Of a DNA stretch of 64,000 nucleotides, positions 8,810-17,711 are shown in pieces. Every line of letters starts with the position of its first letter. Position 1 is the first letter of the stretch. Below the pieces are notes generated by a model, which had not been told where the DNA came from, made no database searches, and saw only the letters and a program-made list of their open reading frames with translations. Position numbers and translations under genes: made by a program. The DNA is from Halorussus vallis (GTDB taxonomy: Archaea > Halobacteriota > Halobacteria > Halobacteriales > Haladaptataceae). Location of the stretch: the NCBI RefSeq assembly GCF_024138165.1, contig NZ_CP100002.1, positions 175,550 to 239,549 on the forward strand. Direction: 5' to 3'.

Positions 8810-8959
8810 CTACTTGCCCTGAACCGCGGTAGTAATTCGATCGCCAACGGCAGAAGTCAGTCCACCGTAGACGACGTACAGCACCATGGCTTCGGCCAAG
8901 ACGAAGCCGACCTGGGCAACGGCCCTTGCCGACCCCTGTAGCGTTTCGATTCCGAACAT
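8810..8959 (-). CDS. 49-residue membrane protein paired with the TauE gene
   Basis: This small gene reads MFGIETLQGSARAVAQ at its start, has one hydrophobic segment (VGFVLAEAMVLYVVYGG) and ends GDRITTAVQGK. Its TAG stop lies 2 nt before the ATG of the TauE/SafE gene. I recall short proteins of this kind upstream of TauE-family genes in haloarchaea (DUF7512-like), though the family number is from memory. A likely role is a small accessory subunit of the exporter. An AT-rich region lies upstream as a possible promoter. Confidence 0.7.
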   Translation of the reverse strand: MFGIETLQGSARAVAQVGFVLAEAMVLYVVYGGLTSAVGDRITTAVQGK

Positions 8960-9358
8960 CACTGGATCCCCGCTTCTAATCTTGTACGGATTTCTGATTT
9001 CTGCACACGACCCGCTAACCGTCGGGGCGTAATAATGGTTTTGAACGAACTACACAATACTATGTTCGCGTGACCAACGGATGGCAATGCGTAAGTTATG
9101 GATAACTACGGTCGTTCGTCGACGGAGAGTTGCTTGCCCCGCCCCGAGAGCGAGTGTACCCATGGTCACCATTGTGATGGAAGCGGACGAAAGCGAACAC
9201 TACCGCCCGACGCATGATTACGTAGAGATGGAAGTAACGGTTCAGACACTAGAATTTTTGTCCTATCGCTGCGCTGTCGTTACAGAAGATGGCATTTTCA
9301 CGTATGCCGAAACGAGAGACGTCTCCAAGCGCCAACAGAGATGTGTCGAAAACAGTAG
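8960..9358. other. Intergenic stretch with a weak open frame
   Basis: A plus-strand frame (9081-9362) could encode 93 residues, but its composition is rich in Arg, Val and Cys, unlike the acidic genes around it. I recognise no domain and it overlaps the end of the convergent transporter gene. I treat it as non-coding. AT-rich blocks at 8970-9065 probably hold the promoter of the leftward small membrane protein/TauE pair. Confidence 0.4.
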
Positions 9359-9829
9359 CTAGCTCGAAGTAGCGTCGGTCACGTCACCCGCATCATCTGC
9401 GCGAAGTGCGCGCCAGTATCCCTGCGCATACGCACCGAGGAACATCCCGGCGATGGCGAATAGAATCGGGTAGTTCCCAATACCGACGCTGGCGTACGCG
9501 GCGCCGGGACAGATCCCCGACAGTCCCCACCCGACGCCGAAGATGGTGCCGCCGATGACGACGTTCCGGTCGAACTCCTTGAGCCGACGCGTATACTCCC
9601 GCGCCGTCAACGGCGCGCGCTCAAGGTACCGCGTTGCAACGGCGAACGTAACGCCGGTCACGAGTGCGGCACTGCCCATCACGAAGAGCAGGCCGAAATC
9701 CTCGAACTGGAGGAAGTCCAACACGACCTCCGGGCGGGCCATCCCGCTGATGGCGAGTCCGAAGCCGAAGATGAGCCCGCCGACGTAGATGACGGGCAAG
9801 AACAACGGACTCCGCTCCTGCCCGCTCAC
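9359..9829 (-). CDS. YeeE/YedE-family transporter, C-terminal half-gene
   Basis: A 156-residue membrane protein with about four segments and the YeeE/YedE motif SGICPGAAYASVG, whose Cys matches the class of cysteines that bind thiosulfate in TsuA-type transporters. It starts with GTG overlapping the stop of the preceding half-gene (GTGA). A longer reading from further upstream would run through that gene in another frame and is not supported. With the 164-residue partner it makes up one full-length YeeE/YedE transporter, so the two probably act as a heteromer importing thiosulfate or another sulfur compound. Confidence 0.88.
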   Translation of the reverse strand: MSGQERSPLFLPVIYVGGLIFGFGLAISGMARPEVVLDFLQFEDFGLLFVMGSAALVTGVTFAVATRYLERAPLTAREYTRRLKEFDRNVVIGGTIFGVGWGLSGICPGAAYASVGIGNYPILFAIAGMFLGAYAQGYWRALRADDAGDVTDATSS

Positions 9830-10320
9830 GGTGCCACCCCCAACGCCTGGACCAGCTGAGCAGTTCCGATAGCGACGGTGAGGAACGTCGCGACGTTCAC
9901 GAGTGACGTAGGTGAGAGCGATCCGGTGCCACAGACGCCGTGGCCCGAGGTACATCCCTTACCCAGGCGGGTACCCACTCCGACGAGGAACCCACCACCG
10001 AGCAGCCGCCACCACTGGACGTCGGTCGTCCAGATACCGGGATTCAACACGAGTCCGTAGACGGCTGCGCCGGTGACGATGCCCGCAGTGAACACGAGTC
10101 GCCAGTCGCGCGACTGGCGATACGTGAAGCGGTTGAACCGCGGCACGTCCGAGACGTACGACAACGTCGACTCGAGGAACGTGCTGGCCCCGGCGATGAT
10201 GCCCGTCGCCAGATAGATGACCGCGGCCCCGAGTCCGACGAGGAAACCGCCGAGAAGGTACGGCAGAATCTCCCGCGGGAAGAGCTCATTGGCGGTGAGT
10301 AGCGGTACGAGACTGTTCAT
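9826..10320 (-). CDS. YeeE/YedE-family transporter, N-terminal half-gene
   Basis: A 164-residue membrane protein with about four segments. It carries the family signature GKGCTSGHGVCGTGSLSP near residue 118, including the conserved Cys of the GC-T-GH motif. It begins one base after the stop of the upstream rhodanese/MBL gene and overlaps its second half-gene by 4 nt, so the three form a tight operon. YeeE/YedE proteins such as TsuA import thiosulfate. Split versions are known in many prokaryotes. The adjacent persulfide-handling enzyme fits thiosulfate or persulfide uptake and processing. Confidence 0.9.
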   Translation of the reverse strand: MNSLVPLLTANELFPREILPYLLGGFLVGLGAAVIYLATGIIAGASTFLESTLSYVSDVPRFNRFTYRQSRDWRLVFTAGIVTGAAVYGLVLNPGIWTTDVQWWRLLGGGFLVGVGTRLGKGCTSGHGVCGTGSLSPTSLVNVATFLTVAIGTAQLVQALGVAP

Positions 10321-10321
10321 C

Positions 10322-11503
10322 TTAGTCCGTTAGCGCCTCCTCGCTGGCCGCGCAGTTGTTGGGGCCAAGTTCCAGTTCGAACGCGCTCTCGTCGTCGGGC
10401 GACTCACGTCCCGTGTTGGTAGCGATGATGTCCTCGTAATTGGCCGGACGCGGGGGCATATCAGTGACGATGAATTCGACGAACTCGTCTTCGTCCATCG
10501 TCAGTGCGTCCATCGTCTCCTCCAGCGCGCCGAGTTTGGCCGTGTATGTCCCGTCGTCGTTCGGCGTCGCCGAGTCGCTAAAGTGCGCAGGTGCGACGAC
10601 CGTGTCGTCAGGTAAGGTCAGCATGCGCTGGGTGAGACTTGTGTAGAGGGTCTTTGCCGCGTTCTTCGCAGCTTCGGGGTCTTCGAGGTCCGGCCGAGCC
10701 ACGCTCTCTGTGAACAGGCCGTCGCCGGTGAACAGCACGTCGCCGACCTTGTAGGAGGTCATCCCGGTCGTGTGGCCGGGCGTGTGAACAACCTCGATAT
10801 CCACGTTGCCGACGCCGAGAGTGTCACCGTCCGAAACGGTTTCGTAGGGCCGGTCGTACTCGACGCCGCGCTCCACGGCGGGGTCGGGTAGAACCGCCGT
10901 CGCGTCGGTCTCGTCGGCCAGGTTACGAATTCCGGAGATGTGGTCTGCGTGGACGTGCGTGTCGAGCACGTACTCGAGTTCGGCATCGAGAGCGTTCACG
11001 TCTCGCAGGTAGTCGTCCGTGAACGCTCGCAAGGGGTCGACGACCGCGGCCTCGCCGTCGGAAACGACGAGGTACGCGAGACAGCCGCTGGAGGGCCGGC
11101 GGTACTGTGCGATCGTGGCGTCCGCGTCGGTGTCCAGTTCCGTGTACTCGTAGATACGCGCCCAACCCTTCATTCCGCGCTCGAGGTGGTTGACGTCGTA
11201 CTCCTCGTCTTCGAGGTGGTCGGCGACCATTTCGCTAGAGCCGCCTTTCCCGCAAAGGACGGTGATCTGCTGGTCCTCGGGAAGGTTCGCGAGCAACTCC
11301 CCCGGGATGCCATCCAGAAGCTCGAAGTACGGGTAGTTCACGACGTCGACGTTCTCAGCGTCAATGCGCCATTCTTCGAAGTCGTCTTCTGCGCGTACGT
11401 CGAGGAGGAAGACGTCCTCACCGCTGTCGATGTGCTCTTTCAACTCGTCGGGCGTGATCGATTCGACTGTTCTCCCGGAAGGGCTCGATTCGGTCATCGT
11501 CAC
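10322..11503 (-). CDS. Rhodanese-metallo-beta-lactamase fusion (persulfide dioxygenase-like), copy 2
   Basis: A 393-residue paralogue of the protein at 6.6-7.7 kb. The N-terminal rhodanese domain has the active-site loop CGKGGSS. The metallo-beta-lactamase domain has THVHADH, TPGHTTG, GDGLF and PAHF metal-site motifs. Before the tail come PANYEDI and the shared C-terminal LELGPNNCAA, with an extra SEEALTD. It is the first gene of an operon with the split YeeE/YedE transporter, so its substrate is probably a persulfide derived from the imported sulfur compound. It is transcribed divergently from tusA, so the gap between them should carry the promoters of both units. Confidence 0.9.
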   Translation of the reverse strand: MTMTESSPSGRTVESITPDELKEHIDSGEDVFLLDVRAEDDFEEWRIDAENVDVVNYPYFELLDGIPGELLANLPEDQQITVLCGKGGSSEMVADHLEDEEYDVNHLERGMKGWARIYEYTELDTDADATIAQYRRPSSGCLAYLVVSDGEAAVVDPLRAFTDDYLRDVNALDAELEYVLDTHVHADHISGIRNLADETDATAVLPDPAVERGVEYDRPYETVSDGDTLGVGNVDIEVVHTPGHTTGMTSYKVGDVLFTGDGLFTESVARPDLEDPEAAKNAAKTLYTSLTQRMLTLPDDTVVAPAHFSDSATPNDDGTYTAKLGALEETMDALTMDEDEFVEFIVTDMPPRPANYEDIIATNTGRESPDDESAFELELGPNNCAASEEALTD

Positions 11504-11700
11504 TCGTGTCTCTCTTCGGCGCCCAAATAAGACTTTGCATAGTAATCCAAAGACAGTACAATATTGATTCGGCGTTCGGGGGCCGTAACGCCGTTTTCGT
11601 GCCGGTACGCTATAATCGCATTTTGATTGTGCGCGAACTCCGAACCACTACCGACACGCTTTTACTACCCGGAGCAATATTGGGCAGTGAAGTCAATACC

Positions 11701-11943
11701 ATGACTGAATACGAGATTACCGAGACGCTCGACGTGAAAGGACAGAACTGCCCGATGCCCGTCGTGAAGACGAAGCAGTCCATCGACGAACTCGACGAGG
11801 GAGACGTCCTCGAGGTCCTCGCAACCGACCCAGGAAGCACGAGTGATCTCGGCGGATGGGCAGAAACGACCAACGGTGTCGAACTGATCGAACAGGAGGA
11901 GGGAGACAACCTCTACAAGCACTACGTCCGGAAGACGGAGTAA
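11701..11943 (+). CDS. tusA: TusA-family sulfur carrier protein
   Basis: An 80-residue sulfur carrier of the TusA/SirA family. The CPMP motif near residue 18 holds the cysteine that receives a persulfide sulfur. The family relays sulfur from rhodaneses or desulfurases to tRNA thiolation, molybdenum cofactor synthesis or sulfur oxidation. The chosen ATG gives the normal short N-terminus; a longer upstream frame reads through the promoter. It lies 2 nt before a DsrE2-like gene, the same pairing seen in tusA-dsrE2 sulfur-trafficking clusters, and opposite the rhodanese/MBL-YedE operon. Confidence 0.92.
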   Translation: MTEYEITETLDVKGQNCPMPVVKTKQSIDELDEGDVLEVLATDPGSTSDLGGWAETTNGVELIEQEEGDNLYKHYVRKTE

Positions 11944-11945
11944 AC

Positions 11946-12530
11946 ATGAGTACGGATACTCCCTCCACGTCAGCCGACGCCGCGACCGAGACGGACGTAG
12001 CCGCGCTCGAATCCCGCATCGAGGAACTGGAGTCAGAACTCGCCGACCTCGAAAGCAAGACCGACGAGGGTGCTGAGAAGATGTCGATCATTGCAACGAA
12101 GGGGACGTTGGACATGGCGTACCCGCCGCTCATCCTCGCGAGCACGGCGGCCGCGTTCGGGTGGGAGGTGACGGTCTTCCACACCTTCTGGGGACTGGAT
12201 ATCCTCCACGAGGAGCGCTCGAAGAATCTCAAGCTGAGTTCGGTCGGTAATCCTAACATGCCACTTCTCAATGCGATTGCGGCGCTTCCCGGAATGGATC
12301 GCGTGACGACCAGGATGATGGAGCGACAGATCGAGGACAACGACACCGCGACTATCGAGGAACTCGTCGAAACGTCGTTGGACATGGGTGTGGAGTTTCA
12401 GGCGTGTCAGATGACGATCGACCTGATGGACTACGACGAAGACGACTTCTACGACGGGGTCACCACCGGGGTCGGGGCCGCGACGGCGCTTCAGGAGATG
12501 GCCGACGCTGACATCCAACTTCTGATTTAA
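11946..12530 (+). CDS. DsrE2-like sulfur-transfer protein (DsrE/DsrF/DrsH family)
   Basis: A 194-residue protein. Residues 14-45 are a charged coiled-coil-like linker (ALESRIEELESELADLESK). The rest is a DsrE-type fold beginning MSIIATKGTLDMAYPPLILA with a Cys in FQACQMTIDLM as the likely persulfide carrier. DsrE2-type proteins exchange sulfur with TusA. A short hydrophobic stretch around YPPLILASTAAAFGW is typical of the family. Directly downstream of tusA with a 2-nt gap, it is almost certainly co-transcribed. Confidence 0.88.
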   Translation: MSTDTPSTSADAATETDVAALESRIEELESELADLESKTDEGAEKMSIIATKGTLDMAYPPLILASTAAAFGWEVTVFHTFWGLDILHEERSKNLKLSSVGNPNMPLLNAIAALPGMDRVTTRMMERQIEDNDTATIEELVETSLDMGVEFQACQMTIDLMDYDEDDFYDGVTTGVGAATALQEMADADIQLLI

Positions 12531-12636
12531 CTTGGGATCTCGAGTCCCTGACCGTCTATTGCTCCTGTGTCTCCGGCCGTTCGTTATGATTTGCAATCGT
12601 AGGATGATTATGCAAGACTCCTCAAAGTGAACACCG

Positions 12637-13338
12637 ATGACCGAGAGTTCGAATAAAGAGATAGACCCGTCCGATCCGGAGTACCGAGAGGTGGGTCAAG
12701 GGCTCCTTGACGAGGAGATGGGGCCGAGCAGCTCGATGGCCCACCTGTACCGTGGCGAGATCCACCGAATGAAACTCTGGCGTGAGCGTCTCGACCGCAC
12801 TACCAACTGGGCGGTCATCATGCTCGCGGCAATCTTGACATGGGCGTTCTCCAGCGAGACGAATCCTCATTATGTACTGCTCGCTGGCGGAGTAGTACTC
12901 AGTACCTTCTTGGGTATCGAGGCTCGTCGATACCGAGGGTACGACATCTGGCGGTCTCGCGTCCGCATATTGCAGAAGAATGTCTTCGCGTACGGGCTCG
13001 ACCCCTCACAGGGGTTAGAGGACGTAGACTGGCGGACTCACCTAAGCGGCAGTTACCGGCAACCACGGCTCAAAATCACTCGGATGGAGGCCATCGCCCA
13101 CCGTCTGCGCCGGGTGTATCTCCCCCTACTTACCGTTCTGCTCGGAGCGTGGGTCGTTCGAACCACCGCGTTTGCAGACGTTCCTTGGCCGGCTAGCGCA
13201 GCCATCGGCCGAATTCCGGGCGTCATCATAATTACCATTGTACTGCTTAGCTACGGTGTTCTCCTCCTCATCGCACTTTGGCCACGGACGTGGCACGCTG
13301 AGACGGAACTCTTGACCGAGGATCTGCGAGAGAATTAG
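12637..13338 (+). CDS. DUF2270 membrane protein
   Basis: A 233-residue protein with four hydrophobic segments (WAVIMLAAILTWAF, YVLLAGGVVLSTFLGI, YLPLLTVLLGAWVV and GVIIITIVLLSYGVLLLIAL). It has the DUF2270 hallmarks MAHLYRGEIHRMKLWRERLDRTTNWA and RRYRGYDIWRSRVR. The family is common in haloarchaea and some bacteria and has no assigned function. It stands alone between the sulfur block and an element remnant, with a promoter-like AT-rich gap upstream. Confidence 0.88.
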   Translation: MTESSNKEIDPSDPEYREVGQGLLDEEMGPSSSMAHLYRGEIHRMKLWRERLDRTTNWAVIMLAAILTWAFSSETNPHYVLLAGGVVLSTFLGIEARRYRGYDIWRSRVRILQKNVFAYGLDPSQGLEDVDWRTHLSGSYRQPRLKITRMEAIAHRLRRVYLPLLTVLLGAWVVRTTAFADVPWPASAAIGRIPGVIIITIVLLSYGVLLLIALWPRTWHAETELLTEDLREN

Positions 13339-13444
13339 CTTACGTCCGGACTGCCGTCCGATTATTCGCCGGTTCTGGCGAGTACTCGTTCGAAGTTCTA
13401 TGGATGTCGGTCGTGACCATCAGCACGATACTGTGTTCATCATT

Positions 13445-14062
<618 letters not shown>

Positions 14063-14188
14063 CGCAGGACCAATTATCGGGTTCTATCGAAACCTTTCGA
14101 ATCTGACAGTAGATGGCGTGAGCAATTCGTGGTGCAAATCTATCGAACGATGAGAAGGCATTTATCCATAGTATCAATAGATTTGCGC

Positions 14189-14575
14189 ATGAAACGGCGT
14201 GCCCTCCTCTCCACCGCTCTTGGGAGCAGTCTTATCATATCTGGTTGTCTCGGCGTCGGCGGGGAACAGGGTGGAGAAGGAACGACCGTCGAAATCATCC
14301 CAACTAACAATACTAATCAACAAATTACCCTCGATGTAGCCGTCTACGCGACGGATAGCTCCCTGCTACTTGACCACTCGTACTCGTTGCCGCCGGAACA
14401 CGCTGACGAATCACAAGGTGTCGAAAATCGCGTTGACCACCTTGTCGTCTCACTGAATGGCGGAGACCAGATAAGACACGAGTACGACCCCGATGTGGAC
14501 ATCTGTTCACACGATGGCGAAGACGTTCAAATCATAGTCAAACCAGAAGGTATTACGTTCGCTTACTCGTGTTAA
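14189..14575 (+). CDS. Predicted secreted lipoprotein of unknown function
   Basis: A 128-residue protein with an export signal: MKRRALLSTALGSSLIISGC, in which the final Cys is the lipobox cysteine. The twin-residue KRR and hydrophobic core are like haloarchaeal Tat lipoproteins, though a full Tat consensus is not seen. A Gly-rich linker follows, then a beta-rich acidic domain beginning TTVEIIPTNNTNQQ. Several similar small lipoproteins exist in haloarchaea without known function. The in-frame ATG at 14129 would add a charged extension before the signal, so 14189 is chosen. Confidence 0.7.
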   Translation: MKRRALLSTALGSSLIISGCLGVGGEQGGEGTTVEIIPTNNTNQQITLDVAVYATDSSLLLDHSYSLPPEHADESQGVENRVDHLVVSLNGGDQIRHEYDPDVDICSHDGEDVQIIVKPEGITFAYSC

Positions 14576-14647
14576 ACCCACGCTCTGTATTGCGCACAGC
14601 CGACTCAATTCTATCAGTATCTAAGGGTGTCAACAAGACCGAACCGG

Positions 14648-15094
14648 CTATCTACTAGAATCAACTGCCCTCTTATACTTCAAGCGAATCTTATCGCCAT
14701 CACGCCACTGCCAGTAGTAGCAATTATCGTTACTCTCTTTCACCGTAATCGTCACCTTTGAGGGGACATCACCCGGAAGACTCTTCGGTTTCTCTTTAAC
14801 TTCCTCCTGCTCCTCGCGTTCTGCGAGTCGTGCTTCTCGAGCGTAATGTTTGGTGCCTTCCTCGGCGAATCGAGCGATTTGCCGAAGCGCCTCCGGAGAT
14901 TGTTCATCGAACTTCGAAGTGAGGTCAGCTGAGTGTTTCCGTGGTGGATCAGGTGGGGAACTGGACACGGGTCGTAACCTCGTTAACCAACATTGTCGGC
15001 CGATATCCCAGATTTGTTGGTTACTACCTTTCCTACTGAATTGAGAGTTCGTCGATAACTGCGACCGTAGCTTCGAGTTTCTATCGTCGGTCAT
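14648..15094 (-). CDS. Small haloarchaeal protein of the DUF6788-like, plasmid/provirus type
   Basis: A 148-residue protein. The C-terminal part VPSKVTITVKESNDNCYYWQ followed by WRDGDKIRLKYKRAV resembles small proteins that I recall from haloarchaeal plasmids and proviruses (DUF6788-like; name from memory). The middle has ALRQIARFAEEGTKHYAREARLAER, a charged helix. The N-terminal third is less typical and may be an overcalled extension. The function is unknown. Its presence beside an element remnant marks this as a mobile or recently rearranged stretch. Confidence 0.55.
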   Translation of the reverse strand: MTDDRNSKLRSQLSTNSQFSRKGSNQQIWDIGRQCWLTRLRPVSSSPPDPPRKHSADLTSKFDEQSPEALRQIARFAEEGTKHYAREARLAEREEQEEVKEKPKSLPGDVPSKVTITVKESNDNCYYWQWRDGDKIRLKYKRAVDSSR

Positions 15095-15281
15095 CGCGTT
15101 CTTCTACCTCTTGTTCCAGCACGCTACACTCGATACAGGCTGAATTTTCGATATCATTCGATGAGGGCCACGATACTCTAACCTCGTGTCTATCAGAACT
15201 CGCCGAACTGTGCACCACAGTGAGGCCTGTTCCAGTCGAGTCGGCTCCTAGGAGCGGAACCATTAAGCGCCACGGTGACAC
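15081..15281 (-). CDS. Possible small gene before the DUF6788-like gene
   Basis: A 66-residue frame ends 14 nt inside the downstream gene. It contains ENSACIECSVLEQEVEERDDRR, a CxxC and acidic helix, but no recognised domain. The surrounding 15.1-15.5 kb stretch holds nothing else I can support, apart from the AT-rich promoter region before the IclR gene. Confidence 0.25.
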   Translation of the reverse strand: MSPWRLMVPLLGADSTGTGLTVVHSSASSDRHEVRVSWPSSNDIENSACIECSVLEQEVEERDDRR

Positions 15282-15503
15282 ATTATGACTGAGTTAGTGA
15301 CGCCTATAGACCGTAGTCTCGAAGATATTGATAGATATGCTCAAAGCTACAAGGTTGAGTAAACGCAGTCGCTATCAATCAACGATAATCTCCAAAGCCG
15401 AAAAACGCACCGTCTCATGTCGGGAGCGGAAAACCATTACAATACCACCATTTCCAGAGGAACTTATATTACGTCACCCTCAGAAGGTGTTCATAGAGAG
15501 GGA

Positions 15504-16265
15504 ATGACTGGCGAGTCGAATACCCCTGTTCGGACGACTGCTCGGTCGTTCGATATCATCGAAACCCTTCGTGAACTCGACGGAGCCCGCCTCACGGAGA
15601 TCTCCGCCTACCTCGATTTACCGGATAGCACGGTCTACAACCATCTTCGAACGCTCGTCCAGCGAGGATACGTCATCAAAGACAACAACACGTATCATGT
15701 CAGCCTCCAATTCCTCGAAATCGGCGAGTACGCCCGTTCCAGGCGAAAGATTTACGAAGTAGCAGAACCAGAAATCGACAAGTTAGCCGACGAAACCGAC
15801 GAGTCCGCGAGCCTCCTCGTTGAGGAAGACGGCCGAGGCGTTTATATCTACGATGCGCAAGCGGACACCTCCATTCCGGTTGATACCCATCCGGGAAAAC
15901 ACGTCGCACTCCACGCCACCGCCCTCGGCAAGGCCATCCTTGCCTACCTGCCCGAAAGCCGTGTCGAGGAGATACTCGAACGCCGGGGTCTCCCCGCCCG
16001 CACGGCGAAGACGATAACCGACCGCGAGGAACTCGCCACGGAACTCGAAACGATTCGAAAATCTGGATACGCCGTCGATAGCGAAGAGCGCGTGCGCGGC
16101 GTCCGCTGCGTCGCGGTCGCCATCAAGAGTGAGAACGGGCAGGTCATCGGCGCGGTCAGCGTCTCCGGTCCGTCCAGTCGAATCGACGCCGACCCGAACG
16201 AGAGGTTTCTGGACGAACTCATGCGGGCAAAGAACATCATCGAACTGAAACTCGCCCATTCATGA
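15504..16265 (+). CDS. IclR-family transcriptional regulator
   Basis: A 253-residue regulator. Residues about 10-75 are a winged helix (ETLRELDGARLTEISAYLDL then DSTVYNHLRTLVQRGYV). The rest is the IclR effector-binding domain, with HATALGKAILAYLP and GVRCVAVAI in the usual order. In haloarchaea IclR-type proteins often control sugar catabolic clusters. It stands at the left end of the amino-sugar island and is the only transcription factor seen there, so it is the best candidate regulator of that island. The ATG at 15504 gives the normal N-terminus; earlier in-frame starts read through AT-rich upstream sequence. Confidence 0.93.
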   Translation: MTGESNTPVRTTARSFDIIETLRELDGARLTEISAYLDLPDSTVYNHLRTLVQRGYVIKDNNTYHVSLQFLEIGEYARSRRKIYEVAEPEIDKLADETDESASLLVEEDGRGVYIYDAQADTSIPVDTHPGKHVALHATALGKAILAYLPESRVEEILERRGLPARTAKTITDREELATELETIRKSGYAVDSEERVRGVRCVAVAIKSENGQVIGAVSVSGPSSRIDADPNERFLDELMRAKNIIELKLAHS

Positions 16266-16433
16266 ACCGTGTCGTCAAGACAGAACGACGCTCGTGAACG
16301 GAGCGATGGGTTTCCGCGGTGCCGACACGACGGCCGGCCGTCGCGTCGGCACCGTCGAAGCACGACCTAGTTTCGGTGGTGTCGTACGGTTCGGTGTAGT
16401 TGTCGCTCGGCCTAGCGCGGCCCGTTGTCCGAT

Positions 16434-17603
16434 TCAGTGTAGCCGGTCGTGCATCGACCCGATGAGGGTGTTGCTAGGGTCCTGAGAGAGTTCCCAGCAC
16501 ATCGCACCGCCGAACCCGTTGTTCTTCACGAAGTCAACCTTGTTTGCGATGGAATCGACGTTGTCGTAGGAGATGAACGTGTCCTCTGCCGCAGAGTAGA
16601 GCCACGGTACCTTCGCATCGGGATGCCAGTGATACTCGTAGTCCGCTTGCGGTTCGATGTTCTGTACGATATCATAGTACGTTTTTGACGTGGACGAACT
16701 GAACGAGTTGAACAATCCGTCGTTGGTGGCTGCGACACCGGAGTACGAGCGACCGTAGAACGGCATGCCCATGAGGAGCTTGCCCTTCGCTATGGGCTTG
16801 CTGGCCCAGTACTGCATGTGGTTGGTGGTGTTCCAGCTCTGTTGTCCGTCCGGGTCCGCCGGCGGCGAGTCGTACGGTGCATTGAAGTTCGTGTCGTTGC
16901 TCCAGTCGCCGTGGTAGTCGTAGGTCATGACGTTGACGTGGTCGAGATAGTTGCTGATCGTCCCGACCTCGTATGCGTCGTCGACGATGTTCGGGTTAGG
17001 AGAGCCAGCCATCGTCAGATGCGCCCACGAACCGACTCGCGAATCGAGCTCGTTGCGGACCGCTTCCAGCAGGAGCGTAAAGTTGTGCGGGTCCTCCGCC
17101 CGAATCGTGCCGTCCGGGTACTCCCAATCGAGATCAAGCCCGTCGAAGTTGTACTGAAGCATCACGTCGACAGCGGTCTTCGCGAACCGCTGTCGTCGTT
17201 CGGCCGTGGACGCGGCGTCCGAGAACGTGCCGGAGTACCAGCCGGAACTGATCGAGAGCAGGAAGACGGTGTTCGTATCGTCGTAGTTCGCCAACTCGCT
17301 AAGTCGGTCCTTCTTCGATTGACTTCCGACCACGACCGTCCCGTCGGACTGAGGCTCGATGAAGGCAAAGTTCAGGTGCGTGAGTTTGTCGTACGGGACG
17401 TCCGCGGGCGTGTACCCGCTCGCCCAACCGGGGTAATAGCCAACGACGCGATTGCCGTAGTCGCCGTGCGCCTCGACACTGCCGGTTGCCAGCATTCCGG
17501 TCACCGCCAGCGCACTCGTCCCTCGAAGGAACTTCCGTCTTGACGTGTCCGGGATCGTGTTCTGTTCGATGCTATCTGACGTTGAATCTCTGTCGTCCGA
17601 CAT
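16434..17603 (-). CDS. Secreted GH18 chitinase-like enzyme, copy 1
   Basis: A 389-residue glycoside hydrolase of family 18. Residues 21-46 form a Tat signal (SRRKFLRG then a hydrophobic core). The catalytic motif DGLDLDWEYP has the acid at Glu161. Other family blocks are VVGYYPGWASG, LTHLNFAF, NVMTYDYHG and the C-terminal GGAMCWELSQDP. GH18 enzymes hydrolyse chitin by substrate-assisted catalysis through the N-acetyl group; some cut peptidoglycan as N-acetylglucosaminidases. There are no extra carbohydrate-binding modules. An AT-rich promoter lies just upstream. A second GH18 gene with the same order of motifs lies just to the right. Confidence 0.95.
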   Translation of the reverse strand: MSDDRDSTSDSIEQNTIPDTSRRKFLRGTSALAVTGMLATGSVEAHGDYGNRVVGYYPGWASGYTPADVPYDKLTHLNFAFIEPQSDGTVVVGSQSKKDRLSELANYDDTNTVFLLSISSGWYSGTFSDAASTAERRQRFAKTAVDVMLQYNFDGLDLDWEYPDGTIRAEDPHNFTLLLEAVRNELDSRVGSWAHLTMAGSPNPNIVDDAYEVGTISNYLDHVNVMTYDYHGDWSNDTNFNAPYDSPPADPDGQQSWNTTNHMQYWASKPIAKGKLLMGMPFYGRSYSGVAATNDGLFNSFSSSTSKTYYDIVQNIEPQADYEYHWHPDAKVPWLYSAAEDTFISYDNVDSIANKVDFVKNNGFGGAMCWELSQDPSNTLIGSMHDRLH

Positions 17604-17711
17604 CGCAAATAATTACCCACTAGGTGAACTTAAATTTATCACGGGCGAAATCTTGTAATATACTCGTCATATTATGCTTGACAATTGCGAGGAACCTGCC
17701 GCGACGAACGT

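Noticed and set aside
9081..9362. A 93-residue plus-strand frame
   Set aside because: The composition is basic and unlike haloarchaeal genes; no domain, and it overlaps a convergent real gene.
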